Positions 19,512-28,799 are shown, counted from the stretch's first letter. The stretch: DNA of 64,000 bases from Bin87 sp963666415 (GCA_963666415.2 CAXXPD010000003.1:3100001-3164000); one strand, 5' to 3'. Translations and numbers: made by a program. Notes: a model not told the origin generated them from the letters alone.

Positions 19512-20207
19512 ATCACCTGCCAGTTGTCGATAAACTGCACGTCATCGATACGCACTGCCATCACCATGTGCTCCGGGCCGGGCGCGCCGTCTCGCACTAT
19601 GCGAAAGCCGGCCGACATCCAGGATGAATGACCCGAACCGCTGGCGAAGGGCCACCGTCCGCTGACACGCCAACCGCCATCGACGGGGGTGGCCAAACCT
19701 CTCGGGATCACCGAGCCTGAGGAGATGGGCATTCGTCCGTCGGCGAAGATCTGGTCTACGGCGGTGTCCGGCAGAAACGCGCCCTTCCACGCGGTGCTGG
19801 TGCTGTTGATGAAGGTGCACCAGCCGGCCGAAGGGTTGATGTAGCTAATCTCGTCGATGAGTTCCAGGTAGAGCAGCGGGTCAACCTCCGGCCCGCCCAG
19901 TTCCAGCGGCGCCTTGAGCGACAGCAAACCTTCCTGATACAGCGCCACCACCGACGGCCAGGCCAGTGTCCCGCCGGCATCGCTGGCCTCAGCGTCGGCT
20001 TCCAGGATGGGCCGGATGCGGGCGATGGCCTCCAGCAAATGACGGCGCAGTGCCTCGCGTTCCGCAGGCAGCGTCGGGATGCCGGCATCTTCCAGAGCGC
20101 TTACATCGTAGGGTTGGATTGTGGCGCTGGTGGTGGACATAGGTTCCCTCTGTGATGCACCTGAACGACCAAAACATACAGGCAAATAGTCTCAGATAAG
20201 GATAACA

Positions 20208-20525
20208 TCCCAAAGCCCCTCTCCCCCTGGGAGAGGGGTTGGGGTCAGGGCTACCCCAGCCCCACCCCACCCTCATCGGTACCCACTTTGTCATTGCGAG
20301 CGTAGCGCGGCAATCCCGTCGCCGTAGCAACGGCGTTTCATCGACGTGTGTTCAGCCGCATCGAGATTGCCACGTCCCTCGACGGGTTCGGGATGAACGG
20401 GCGCTCCTCGCAATGACAGATTAAACCGGGTACGCGTGAAACAGCCCACCCCCGGAGAGCAGGTGAAAAACGCCCGCAGCCCAAAAAAAGCCCCTCTCCC
20501 CCTGGGAGAGGGGTTGGGGGTGAGG
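20208..20525. repeat. Repeat cluster: GCGTACCCA-family copy flanked by CTCTCCC palindromes
   Basis: The gap 20141-20551 holds CCCCTCTCCCCCTGGGAGAG at about 20216, an inverted-repeat element at 20278-20436 (outer ends GGTACCCACTT and ACCGGGTACGCG), and a second CCCCTCTCCCCCTGGGAGAG at about 20490. No gene is supported. Confidence 0.65.
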
Positions 20526-20551
20526 GCACCCCCAAACGCCGAATGAAGGGT

Positions 20552-21688
20552 TTATGCCGGCGTATTCTCAATCTCCTCCATCAGGGCGGTCAGCATCTCG
20601 GCTTCCGGAACCACGCGTACCTTTTCGCCCTTGCGGAAAATGATGGCCCGGCCAGCGCCGGCGGCGATGCCCACGTCGGCATCCTTGGCCTCACCGGGGC
20701 CGTTCACCTCGCAGCCCATGACGGCCACCTTGATTTTCTTGTCGCTGCGCTTGAGGAGCGCGTCCACGTCGTTGGCCAGCTTCACCACGTCCACGTCGGC
20801 GCGGCCGCAACTGGGGCAGGCAACCAGCGTCGTGCCCTTGTCCCGCAGGTTCAGGGACTTCAGAATCTCGTAACCGGCGGTAACCTCTTCCACGCTGTCG
20901 CCGCTCAGGGACACGCGGATCGTATCGCCGATGCCCTCGTAAAGCAGCACGCCCAGGCCAACGGCCGTGCGGATGGAGCCGGACTGCACGGTGCCGGCCT
21001 CGGTGATGCCCAGGTGCAGCGGGTAGGGCACCATCTCACCCAGGCGGCGGTAGGCTTCAACAGTAGTTGGCACGTCGAAGGCCTTCATGGAAATCTTGAT
21101 CTGGTCGAAATCCTGTTGCTCCAGCAGGCTGATTTCCCACAGGGCGGTGGCCACCATGTGGTCCACTACGCTGTAGTCACCCGATTGCGCTTCGCCGGCC
21201 TTCGGCAGACGGTTCACCAGGTCCATGTGGCGGGAGAACCCGCGGGTGCGTCCGATACCGCCCACCGGAGGGAGGCTGCCGAAATTGACGCCGATGCGGA
21301 TGGGGATGTTGCGTTGCTTGGCCGACTGCACCACCTCGCGCACCTGGTCTTCGTTGCGCAGGTTGCCGGGGTTGAGTCGCAGGCAGTCCACGCCGCCGGC
21401 GGCGCACTCCAGGGCCAGCTGGTAGTGGAAGTGGATGTCGGCGATGAGCGGAATGTGAATCTGCTTTTTGATCTCCGCCATCGCCTTGGCGGCCTCCATA
21501 TCGGGCACCGCCGAGCGGATAATCTCGCAACCCGCCTCTTCCAGCTCGTGGATTTGTCGCACCGTCGCCTTCACGTCGCGGGTGTCGGTTTTGGTCATGG
21601 ACTGGACGGTCACGTCGGCGTTGCCGCCCACCTTCACGCCGCCCACGTACACCGGTTTGGTAACTCGCCGTTTCGTCATGGTCATCAT
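20552..21688 (-). CDS. ispG: 4-hydroxy-3-methylbut-2-enyl-diphosphate synthase (IspG/GcpE)
   Basis: This enzyme catalyses the penultimate step of the MEP isoprenoid pathway, converting MEcPP to HMBPP with a [4Fe-4S] cluster. Cluster ligands are visible in CPSCGR and GCEVNGPGE in the C-terminal domain. The TIM-barrel part carries VQSMTKTDTRD, LIADIHFHY, RLNPGN and RIGVNFGS, all typical. At about 378 residues it is the short bacterial form without the plant insert. Several ATGs (21688, 21685, 21679) and a GTG (21694) are possible starts, and no clear Shine-Dalgarno decides. It stands alone between repeat-rich gaps. Confidence 0.95.
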   Translation of the reverse strand: MMTMTKRRVTKPVYVGGVKVGGNADVTVQSMTKTDTRDVKATVRQIHELEEAGCEIIRSAVPDMEAAKAMAEIKKQIHIPLIADIHFHYQLALECAAGGVDCLRLNPGNLRNEDQVREVVQSAKQRNIPIRIGVNFGSLPPVGGIGRTRGFSRHMDLVNRLPKAGEAQSGDYSVVDHMVATALWEISLLEQQDFDQIKISMKAFDVPTTVEAYRRLGEMVPYPLHLGITEAGTVQSGSIRTAVGLGVLLYEGIGDTIRVSLSGDSVEEVTAGYEILKSLNLRDKGTTLVACPSCGRADVDVVKLANDVDALLKRSDKKIKVAVMGCEVNGPGEAKDADVGIAAGAGRAIIFRKGEKVRVVPEAEMLTALMEEIENTPA

Positions 21689-21844
21689 CAACACCGCCGC
21701 TGTTTGAGAGTGATGGGGGGGGGTGGGTTGTTGGGCCAGTGGAACTGACGCGGCAATGATACACGACTATGCCATTCGGCTGCTACGGCGCGGCATAGGT
21801 GCGGGCAGTGTCGTTTAACGGCTGCCATCTGGTTTTTCACCCCA

Positions 21845-22184
21845 CGCGTACCCAGGTGTCATTGCGAGGAGCGCAGCGACGTGGCAATCCCGCCGGCGAA
21901 GCAAGCGCGGTGCGCCGAAATATGTTCGCCCCCGATGCAAACCCCCAATGTCATTGCGAGCGAAGCGCGGCAATCCCGCCGCCGAAGCCAAGCCGGTGCG
22001 TCGACATATGCTCACCCCTCATGGTCCCCACCGGCCGCATGGAACCCCCTCTGTCATTGCGAGGAGCGCAGCGACGTGGCAATCCCGTAACCGAAGCCAA
22101 GGCGGCGCGCCCACGCATTTTCAACCTCATCGAGATTGCCACGTCGCTATGCCCCTCGCCTTGACAGATTAAAGTGGGTACCCG
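21845..22184. repeat. Cluster of GCGTACCCA-family units
   Basis: Three successive TGTCATTGCGAG half-units (about 21858, 21950, 22051) are followed by one closing right end, TTGACAGATTAAAGTGGGTA. Outer ends GCGTACCCA and TGGGTACC are inverted. This looks like a nested or composite insertion. Spacing is irregular, so it is not a CRISPR. No gene is seen in 21695-22412. Confidence 0.65.
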
Positions 22185-22201
22185 TTACCAACATCCCGTC
22201 G

Positions 22202-22230
22202 TTGTCGCGCCGACAATCGTTGGCTACAAT
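22202..22230 (+). promoter_or_regulatory. Candidate sigma-70 promoter for gatCA
   Basis: TTGTCG (22202-22207) and TACAAT (22225-22230) are separated by exactly 17 bases, about 180 bases before gatC. Between it and gatC, AATAAGGCACACC-type units recur three times (about 22368-22409). Confidence 0.5.
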
Positions 22231-22412
22231 AAAAACCGTCGGATACAAAAACCGTCGTCTGAAAAAGAAAACTCGAACCCCTCACCCCACACCCATCCCG
22301 CCTCCTGCTCAACGCGAGCGGGCCAGGGCGAGGACCCAATGCCCGCAGCATCAACACTCTCATACCCATAAAGCACACCAATAAGGCACACCAATAAGGC
22401 ACACCAACCACC

Positions 22413-22703
22413 ATGCCCATCGACCGCACCCAGGTAGAACACATCGCCGCCATGGCCCGCATCTCCCTTTCTGAGGCCGAAATCGAGGCCTTCGCCGCCC
22501 AGCTGTCCCAGATACTGGAACAGTTCGACGCCCTGCAATCCCTCGACACCACCGATGTCCCGGCCACCGCCCACGTCGCCAACCTCGACAACGTGATGCG
22601 CGACGACGACACCGACGATTGCCTCCCCGCCGAGGACACCCTCCGCAACGCTCCCCGCCGGCGCGGCGACTTCTTCCAGGTGCGCGCCGTGCTGGACGAG
22701 TAA
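22413..22703 (+). CDS. gatC: Glutamyl/aspartyl-tRNA amidotransferase subunit C
   Basis: A 96-residue GatC, the small belt subunit that holds GatA to GatB in the GatCAB complex converting Glu-tRNAGln (or Asp-tRNAAsn) to the amide. Typical features: N-terminal QVEHIAAMARISLSEAEIEAFAAQLSQIL and the DVPATAHVANLDNVMRDD segment. It ends with the RRRGDFFQVRAVLDE tail. gatA starts 8 bases after its stop; gatB is not in the window. Confidence 0.93.
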   Translation: MPIDRTQVEHIAAMARISLSEAEIEAFAAQLSQILEQFDALQSLDTTDVPATAHVANLDNVMRDDDTDDCLPAEDTLRNAPRRRGDFFQVRAVLDE

Positions 22704-22711
22704 CCTAGCCG

Positions 22712-24286
22712 ATGCAAAATCCCCCCACCGAACTCTGGCAGCTCTCCGTAGCCGATGCTTCCCAACGACTCGCCCAGCGCGAAATCAGCAGCGTCGAGCT
22801 CACCGAAGCCTACCTCGACCGCACTGCCGCCGTCGACGACCAGCTGTCCGCCTACCTCACCGTAACCGCCGATATCGCCCGCCAGCAGGCCGCCGATGCC
22901 GACCGACTCATCGCCGCCCGTTCTCACTCCGAGAGATTGGCCAACCCCCTCACCGGCATTCCCATGCAGATCAAAGACCTCCTCTGCACCAAGGGGATAC
23001 GCACCACCTGCGCCTCCCAAATGCTGGCCGACTACGTCCCGGTCTACGACGCCACCGCCGTCGCCCGCCTGCGCCTGCAGGGCGCCGTGATGCTGGGCAA
23101 GGGCAACCTGGATGAATTCGGCATGGGTTCCTCCACCGAAAACTCGGCCTTCTTCCCCACCCGAAACCCCTGGGACATCACCCGAGTCCCCGGCGGCAGC
23201 AGCGGCGGTTCGGCGGCGGCGGTCTCGGCCGGCGCCGCCGCCTTCGCCCTCGGCACCGACACCGGCGGCAGCATCCGCCAACCCGCTTCCTTCTGCGGCA
23301 TCACCGGACTCAAACCCACCTACGGGCGCGTCAGCCGCTACGGCCTCGTCGCCTACGCGTCATCGTTGGACCAAATCGGCCCGCTCTCCCGCAGCGCCGC
23401 CGACAGCGCCCTCATCCTGCAGGCCATCGCCGGCCACGACCCCCGCGATGCCACCTCGCTGCCCGACGCCGTGCCCGACTACTCCGCCGCCCTCACCGGA
23501 AACGTATCCGGCCTGCGTCTTGGTGTGCCGGAAGAATACTTCGGCGCCGGCATGGACGACGGCGTGCGAGTCGCGGTAACCGCCGCCATCGATCAGCTCG
23601 CGGCAATGGGCGCGGAAATCCGTCCAGTATCCCTGCCCAGCACCCAGTACGCCCTGGCCTGCTACTACATCATCGCCCCCTCAGAGTGCTCCGCCAACCT
23701 GGCCCGCTACGATGGCGTCAAGTACGGCTACTCCCATCGCGGCGACGGCGATATGTGGCAGGCGATGGAGCGCACCCGGCAGCACGGCTTCGGCCCCGAA
23801 GTCAAACGCCGCATCATGCTGGGAGCCTTCGCCCTCTCCTCCGGCTACTACGACGCCTACTACCACAAGGCCCAGCAGGTCAGAACCCTGATCCGGCAGG
23901 ACTTCGACCGCGTTTTCGCCCAAGTCGACGCCCTGGTCGCCCCCGTGTCCCCCATGGTAGCCTTCCCCCTCGGCGACCGCACCGACGACCCCGTGCGTAT
24001 GTACCTCGTCGACATCAACACCCTTCCCGTCAATATCGCCGGCCTGCCCGCCATGTCCATCCCCTGCGGCTTCACCAACCCCACCAATTCCGAACCGACC
24101 GCCGGCGTCGCCAACCCCACCAATCCCAAACCCACCGCCAGTGTCGCCAACCCCGCCCCGTCCGGCAATCGCCTACCCGTCGGCCTCCAGCTAATCGGCC
24201 CCCACCTCTCCGAACCAACCCTCCTCCGCACCGCCCACGCCTACCAGCAAACCACAGACTGGCACCAACAACGCCCGCCGATCTAA
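22712..24286 (+). CDS. gatA: Glutamyl/aspartyl-tRNA amidotransferase subunit A
   Basis: A 524-residue amidase-signature enzyme that releases ammonia from glutamine for tRNA-dependent amidation. The Ser-cisSer-Lys triad region is visible: Lys in QIKDLLCTKG, and the two serines within GGSSGGSAAAVS and GTDTGGSIRQPA. Unusually, between CGF and LPVGLQLIGP there is a ~30-residue Asn/Pro/Thr-rich repeat (NPTNSEPTAGVA, NPTNPKPTASVA), where most GatA proteins have only a few residues. It should lie on a surface loop. Asparaginyl-tRNA synthetase is encoded nearby, so GatCAB here probably serves Gln-tRNA (inference). Confidence 0.93.
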   Translation: MQNPPTELWQLSVADASQRLAQREISSVELTEAYLDRTAAVDDQLSAYLTVTADIARQQAADADRLIAARSHSERLANPLTGIPMQIKDLLCTKGIRTTCASQMLADYVPVYDATAVARLRLQGAVMLGKGNLDEFGMGSSTENSAFFPTRNPWDITRVPGGSSGGSAAAVSAGAAAFALGTDTGGSIRQPASFCGITGLKPTYGRVSRYGLVAYASSLDQIGPLSRSAADSALILQAIAGHDPRDATSLPDAVPDYSAALTGNVSGLRLGVPEEYFGAGMDDGVRVAVTAAIDQLAAMGAEIRPVSLPSTQYALACYYIIAPSECSANLARYDGVKYGYSHRGDGDMWQAMERTRQHGFGPEVKRRIMLGAFALSSGYYDAYYHKAQQVRTLIRQDFDRVFAQVDALVAPVSPMVAFPLGDRTDDPVRMYLVDINTLPVNIAGLPAMSIPCGFTNPTNSEPTAGVANPTNPKPTASVANPAPSGNRLPVGLQLIGPHLSEPTLLRTAHAYQQTTDWHQQRPPI

Positions 24287-24476
24287 CCCCCTCTCCCTTG
24301 ATGGGAGAGGGTTGGGGTGAGGGTGAACCACCGCAAGTGCGCCAAGGTGAGGCCGCAAACTCGGTCAACTTCCCACAACGAACCCCCTCTCCCTTGATGG
24401 GAGAGGGCTGGGGTGAGGGTGAACCGCCGCAAGTGCGTCGGGGTGAGGCCGCAAACTCGGTCAACTTCCCACAACC
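24285..24476. repeat. 96-bp direct repeat pair downstream of gatA
   Basis: Units 24285-24380 and 24381-24476 are near-identical. Each begins with the CCCCCTCTCCCTTGATGGGA palindrome and ends with ACTCGGTCAACTTCCCACAA. The first begins right at the gatA stop. The palindrome could act as a terminator, but no T-run follows. Confidence 0.8.
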
Positions 24477-24577
24477 ACCGGCTCACTCCCAATTCACACC
24501 AAAGAGCCAGATAGCCTTGCGAATGGATCCCGTCGGTTCGCGTTCCGTCGGAAAGGTAAAAGCGCTCCAAGTACCGT

Positions 24578-24756
24578 CTAGAAATCTGGCCGGAAACCCC
24601 GATTCTCCTCAAACCGTTATTTTCTTGACGTCGATTACCGATGTAATGATGGGGTCTTGAAACGTATTGCATACACTATCACGCCGAATACGGCTGTAAT
24701 ACGTCTGCTTGGCGTAGTGCAAAACCCGGCCAATGGCTTTCCGGCCAGACCTCTAG
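24578..24756 (+). mobile_element. 179-bp MITE-like element, copy 1
   Basis: Terminal inverted repeats CTAGAAATCTGGCCGGAAA and CTAGAGGTCTGGCCGGAAA (19 bp, 2 mismatches) enclose a non-coding core. Other copies are at 27113-27291 (inverted) and 52318-52499. It provides the last 26 codons and stop of the broken lipoprotein gene on the minus strand, so it appears to have inserted into that gene. Confidence 0.85.
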
Positions 24757-25497
24757 GACCAGGTAGTACGCTCCAGGATCACCGGGGCTGGGCACCTGGA
24801 ATTCCCAATACCCCTCGCCCTCCGGAATCTGAGTCACCTGTAACCCGCACGGACCCTGATCCTCCTGTTGCCGGTCGTACAGAAACGTCATCAAATCGTC
24901 CGGGGACGGCTCAGCGGAGGGATTGCCTCCCTCCGGGACCCGGACCATCATAAGCTCTATAAACAGGGGTTACACCGGTGTTGCTAACTCCACCGATGCC
25001 ATACGACCCTCTTTCATGTCCAACATCGGCGGGCCACCGGGAGGCGGCGGCGTGGTTAACGTCTCATCTTCTCCTTCAATGCCCCACAACACGCCCGTGC
25101 GGATTCCCACCTGCTCGGCAACCGGAGCGGTGTCCCCCGACTCTCGTATAACCAGCCTGGCGTCAGGCGGGAGTTCCGGCGGTGGTCGGAAATCCTCCGG
25201 CGTGACCTCGATCAGCGGACCGGTGTAGGTAGTTGGAACCACTTGTCCCCGGCAATCGCGGGCAACTTCCGGCGGCTCATCTCCACCGGTCTGATCGTGC
25301 GCCCCGCCCGCCGCTCCTCGATCGCCCGCAGGCTGCGACGCCCCCGGCTGTAACGCCGTCGGCGTCTCAACCCTTTGGGCCCGGTTCCCATCAAGGGATG
25401 ACGAACCCATACACCCCAACGCAGCCACTGGTAGCATGGTTAGCATGAGCGCCACGAACACCTCCAATCGCCTGCTCCCGATGAACACTCGCCGCAT
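24679..25497 (-). pseudogene. Putative lipoprotein, in-frame TAA and MITE-derived 3' end
   Basis: The first part (25497-24973) encodes a basic start, a hydrophobic stretch VFVALMLTMLPVAALG and a Cys, a plausible though not perfect lipobox (ALGC), then a Pro/Gly-rich extracytoplasmic region. A TAA at 24970-24972 interrupts it. The same frame continues PLFIELMMVRVPEGGNPS... to 24757, then reads into the 179-bp MITE and stops at 24679. An internal ATG at 24951 could restart a 90-residue product. I do not recognise the family. It is best seen as one gene with a nonsense codon whose natural 3' end has been replaced. Confidence 0.55.
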
Positions 25498-25579
25498 TTT
25501 GCTAATCGCTCCTTATTACCTAAAATGTCCCGCTACATCTTACGCCCCCAACTGGCCAACCTGTCCGTCTTGCGCGTCC

Positions 25580-25606
25580 TTGACCATCCTCCCCCTATGC
25601 TAAAAT
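25580..25606 (+). promoter_or_regulatory. Candidate promoter for asnS
   Basis: TTGACC (25580-25585) and TAAAAT (25601-25606) with a short 15-base spacer, 39 bases before the ATG. GGAGG at 25633-25637 is the ribosome-binding site. Confidence 0.4.
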
Positions 25607-25644
25607 CCCGCTAACACCCCACGCCCGCAGACCGGAGGTACGCC

Positions 25645-27054
25645 ATGCCCGCTCCGCAGTCGCGCACCCGCATCAAAAACCTGCTCAGCCTCGAAAAACT
25701 CCCCGACACTGCCAGCGACCCGCTGGTCGTCAAGGGCTGGGTCAAAACCGTCCGTTCCTCCGGTGCCGTATCCTTCGTCCAGATTAACGATGGCTCCACC
25801 TTCGCTGACCTGCAAATCGTCGTCGACCCCACCTGTCCCGATCACGCCATCGTCGGCCAGCTCAACACCGGCTCCAGCGTCAGCGTGTCCGGCGTCCTGC
25901 AGGAATCCCAGGGCCGCGGCCAACGCTACGAAATCCTGGCCCACGGCATCGAGCAGCTCGGCGGCGCCGACCCCGAGGAATACCCCCTCCAGAAAAAACG
26001 CCACACCCTGGAATTCCTCCGCGAGCTGGCCCACCTGCGCCCCCGCACCAACACCTTTGGCGCCATGGCCCGCGTCCGCAACGCAATGGCCTTTGGCATC
26101 CACCAGTTTTTCCAGCAGCGCGGTTTCCTCTACGTCCAGACCCCCATCATCACCGCCAGCGACGCCGAGGGCGCCGGCGCCATGTTCCGCGTCACCACCC
26201 TCGACGTCAACAACCCGCCCACCGCCGACGGCTCCGTCGACGACAGCCAGGACTTCTTCGGACGCCCCGCCTTCCTCACCGTCAGCGGCCAGCTGGAAGC
26301 CGAAATCTTCGCCCAGTCCATGACCGACGTCTACACCTTCGGCCCCACCTTCCGCGCCGAAAACTCCAACACCTCCCGACACCTGGCCGAATTCTGGATG
26401 GTCGAACCCGAGGTGGCCTTCTGCGACCTCGATGGCCTGGCGGACCTGGCCGAGGATTTTCTCCGCAACATCTTTGCCCTCGCCCTGGAGTCCTGCCCCG
26501 ACGATATGGCCTTCTTCAACCGCTTCTACGACAAGGAACTCATCGCCACCCTGGAGGGCATCGTCGCCTCCGACTTTGAGCGCATGACCTACACCGAGGC
26601 CGTAAACGCCCTCAAATCCTCCGGCGAGAGCTTCGAGTATCCGGTCGAATGGGGCCTCGACCTGCAATCCGAACACGAACGCTACCTCACCGAAAAGAAG
26701 GTCGGCCGGCCCGTCATCGTCACCGACTACCCCAGCTCCATCAAGGCCTTCTATATGCGTCTCAGCGACGATGGCCGCACCGTTCGCGCCATGGACGTCC
26801 TCGTCCCCCGTATCGGCGAAATCATCGGCGGCAGCCAACGCGAGGAGCGCCTCGACGTCCTCCAGTCCCGCATGGCCGAGTCGGGCCTCGACGAAGCCCC
26901 CTACTGGTGGTACCTCGACCTGCGACGCTATGGCACCGCGCCCCACGCCGGCTTCGGCCTCGGCTTCGAGCGCACCGTCCAGTTCGCCACCGGTATGCAG
27001 AACATCCGCGACGTCATAGCCTTCCCCCGCACCCCCCGCAACGCCGAATTCTAA
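25645..27054 (+). CDS. asnS: Asparaginyl-tRNA synthetase
   Basis: A 469-residue class IIb synthetase charging tRNAAsn. It has an N-terminal OB-fold anticodon-binding domain (VVKGWVKTVRSSGAVSFVQINDGS), motif 2 FRAENSNTSRHLAEFWMVEPE, and motif 3 GFGLGFERTVQFATG, with AsnRS-type spacing and GQLEAEIFAQ typical of the Asn/Asp group. It starts at ATG 25645 with GGAGG 7 bases upstream. No frame damage is seen. Its stop is followed directly by repeat-rich DNA. Confidence 0.93.
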   Translation: MPAPQSRTRIKNLLSLEKLPDTASDPLVVKGWVKTVRSSGAVSFVQINDGSTFADLQIVVDPTCPDHAIVGQLNTGSSVSVSGVLQESQGRGQRYEILAHGIEQLGGADPEEYPLQKKRHTLEFLRELAHLRPRTNTFGAMARVRNAMAFGIHQFFQQRGFLYVQTPIITASDAEGAGAMFRVTTLDVNNPPTADGSVDDSQDFFGRPAFLTVSGQLEAEIFAQSMTDVYTFGPTFRAENSNTSRHLAEFWMVEPEVAFCDLDGLADLAEDFLRNIFALALESCPDDMAFFNRFYDKELIATLEGIVASDFERMTYTEAVNALKSSGESFEYPVEWGLDLQSEHERYLTEKKVGRPVIVTDYPSSIKAFYMRLSDDGRTVRAMDVLVPRIGEIIGGSQREERLDVLQSRMAESGLDEAPYWWYLDLRRYGTAPHAGFGLGFERTVQFATGMQNIRDVIAFPRTPRNAEF

Positions 27055-27112
27055 AACCCCCTCTCCTGCGGCGGAAACAAGCCTTCCTGAATCGCCAAAT
27101 AGACACCTTCGC

Positions 27113-27291
27113 CTAGAGGTCTGGCCGGAAAGCCATTGGCCGGGTTTTGCACTACGCCAAGCAGACGTATTACAGTCGTATACGGCGTGATAGTGTATGC
27201 AATACGTTTCAATATCCCATCATTACATCGGTAATCGACGCCAAGAAAATAACGGCTTGGGGAGAATCGGGGTTTCCGGCCAGATTTCTAG
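27113..27291 (-). mobile_element. 179-bp MITE-like element, copy 2 (inverted)
   Basis: Same length and ends as the copy at 24578-24756, in the opposite orientation, with only scattered differences. It lies 59 bases after the asnS stop. Confidence 0.85.
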
Positions 27292-27361
27292 CCGTCCTCC
27301 CGGCCCAGCCCGAATCCCACGAGCCCACCGTAGCAACAGTCGTCGTGCTCAAGCCGCCCAT

Positions 27362-27501
27362 GCGCACCCACGTTGTCATCGCGAGCGAAGCATGGCAATC
27401 CCATCGCCGAATCAACGGCGGCACCTCGAGGTGTGTACAACCCTATCGAGATTGCCACATCGCTATACTCCTCGCCATGACAGATCAACGTGGGAACGCG
27501 T
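27362..27501. repeat. GCGTACCCA-family inverted-repeat element
   Basis: Left end CGCACCCACGTTGTCATCGC and right end GACAGATCAACGTGGGAACGCG are inverted. It is more diverged than the copy at 11495. With the MITE to its left and palindromes to its right it fills the gap 27055-28057, where no gene is supported. Confidence 0.6.
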
Positions 27502-27524
27502 GAGACCGTAGGAGGGTATCTAAA

Positions 27525-27720
27525 AACTCCCTTTCCCCTTGTGGGAGAGGGCTGGGGTGAGGGGTCGTTCCCCCGCTATTCCACCTCTCCCCCGAGACTC
27601 GCCAGCAGTTTTTTGGACACCCACCAAGACTCCTTGCGCAACGGTCTCCCCCATTGGATAACCCCACCCCAAACCCGCTCCCCCCTCTCCCTGCGGGAGA
27701 GGGGCCGGGGGTGAGGGCCG
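27525..27720. repeat. CTCTCCC-type palindromic repeats
   Basis: CCCTTTCCCCTTGTGGGAGAG at about 27530 and CCCTCTCCCTGCGGGAGAGG at about 27683, each followed by a GGGGTGAGGG tail, belong to the dispersed family also seen at 4.3, 17.2, 20.2, 20.5, 24.3 and 24.4 kb. Confidence 0.6.
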
Positions 27721-27990
27721 CCCGCCCCCGCCCAAAAACAGCGACACCCAGCCCCTTCCGCCACCCGACACCAACCCCGTATCCTGTATCCAGTCAGGCA
27801 ATCTGGAAAGCGAAACGAGCGCTCGTCTCGCCCTGCCTGACTCAACATCTCAAATTGGGCATTTGGTTTCAGGTCTCACGGCCAACTCTGTCGGTTCTGC
27901 AACGCTTTCGCGCGTCCGTCGCCGCTTTTCACCGGACCGGTTCGCGAAGCACAGCGGGTGTCACCACCGCCCCATGCCGCGCAATCACTA

Positions 27991-28050
27991 CGGGACCCGG
28001 TTCGCCGCCCCGTTGTGCGGGACCCGGTTCGCCGCCCCGTTGTGCGGGAC
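27991..28050. repeat. 27-bp tandem repeat
   Basis: CGGGACCCGGTTCGCCGCCC plus CGTTGTG is repeated exactly at 27991-28017 and 28018-28044, then begins a third time. It is non-coding and abuts the left end of an IS630 remnant. Confidence 0.85.
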
Positions 28051-28065
28051 ATGGAAGCCTCGGAC

Positions 28066-28799
28066 TCAGTCAACGTTGGAAAGGCAGGGGTAAAACCGAT
28101 GGAGTTTGGTTCTGGCGTCGTCGGTGCTGAACCGCCAGTTGATGGTGACGCCCGCTGCGTTGCGCTCGGTCTCGTAGGCGGTGATTTGGCGTTGCAGAGC
28201 GTCTGCGTCGGGGTTTCTTCCCCTGAGGCAGGCACGGGTCAACACGCTGAATTCAATCTCTGCCATCCTTTCGGCAAGCTCAGGACAGGATTGAGCCAAC
28301 TGGCGTGTTTGGGCGTGTGATGGAACTCCAGGCGCTTCACGATGCGTCGAGCCTCAGCCGCAGGGAAGGTCTCGTAAAGGGAGGCCATGCGGTGAGTGTT
28401 CAGGTTGTCCAGCACCACGCGGACCACTGAGGCATTGAGGTAGACCACGTCCACCAGCCACTGCATCTGGTGGGCGAAGTCCTGCATAGTGCGCCGCTCG
28501 GTGATGGCCACGTGGCGCCAGCCCGCCAGGGGTTCGCAGGTCAGGAAGAGGTTGCGGGTGCCGGCGCGCCGATACTCGTAGTCCTGCCGCCGCGGTCGTC
28601 CCGGCTGGACGGGCAGCGGAGTGCGCACGTCGGCCAGCAGTTGGGTGGAGGTCTCGTCAAAGCACACCACCGGCCGTTGGGGGTCGTCGGGTTCGGCATA
28701 CAAGTCCAGCACGTCCTCCATGGCCGCCACAAACTCCCCGTTCACTCGGGGGATGCACCACTGCTGCTTACGCCAGGGCTTGAGGACGTTTTTTTCAGA
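28066..28799 (-). pseudogene. IS630-family transposase, C-terminal DDE part (copy a)
   Basis: The fragment carries PVVCFDETSTQ (first D), RVVLDNLNTH (second D) and, after a disruption, MAEIEFSVL (E). A 23-base insert (28267-28289, CCTGTCCTGAGCTTGCCGAA on the minus strand) splits HASWLN from MAEIEF and shifts the frame. The 5' half is missing where IS256 copy 1 begins. Sister copies at 52.5 and 60.8 kb carry the same insert. Confidence 0.85.

Larger units (their letters stand above)
17445..20140 (-). pseudogene. Acyl-CoA dehydrogenase-type flavoprotein, interrupted by an IS4/IS701 element
   Basis: Two parts, 20140-19522 and 18058-17445, rejoin in frame if 18059-19511 and one 10-bp target duplication are removed. 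The join reads DNWQVMGLKGTGSRDF, the conserved middle of the acyl-CoA dehydrogenase fold. The repaired protein would be 410 residues. The C-terminal half (TTAFRYGGGNAIYNDRVLQRCMRDVNAAAQH) looks like the type 2 C-terminal domain of group D flavin monooxygenases (HsaA/DszC-like) more than classical acyl-CoA dehydrogenases. So it may have been an oxygenase in aromatic or sulfur-compound breakdown. As it stands, the first half ends four codons into the IS. Confidence 0.88.

Noticed and set aside
21845..22184. Possible CRISPR-like array of repeated TGTCATTGCGAG units
   Set aside because: Spacing is irregular, the units are long and imperfect, the 'spacers' are similar to one another, and no cas genes are near. 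The units belong to a dispersed inverted-repeat family.
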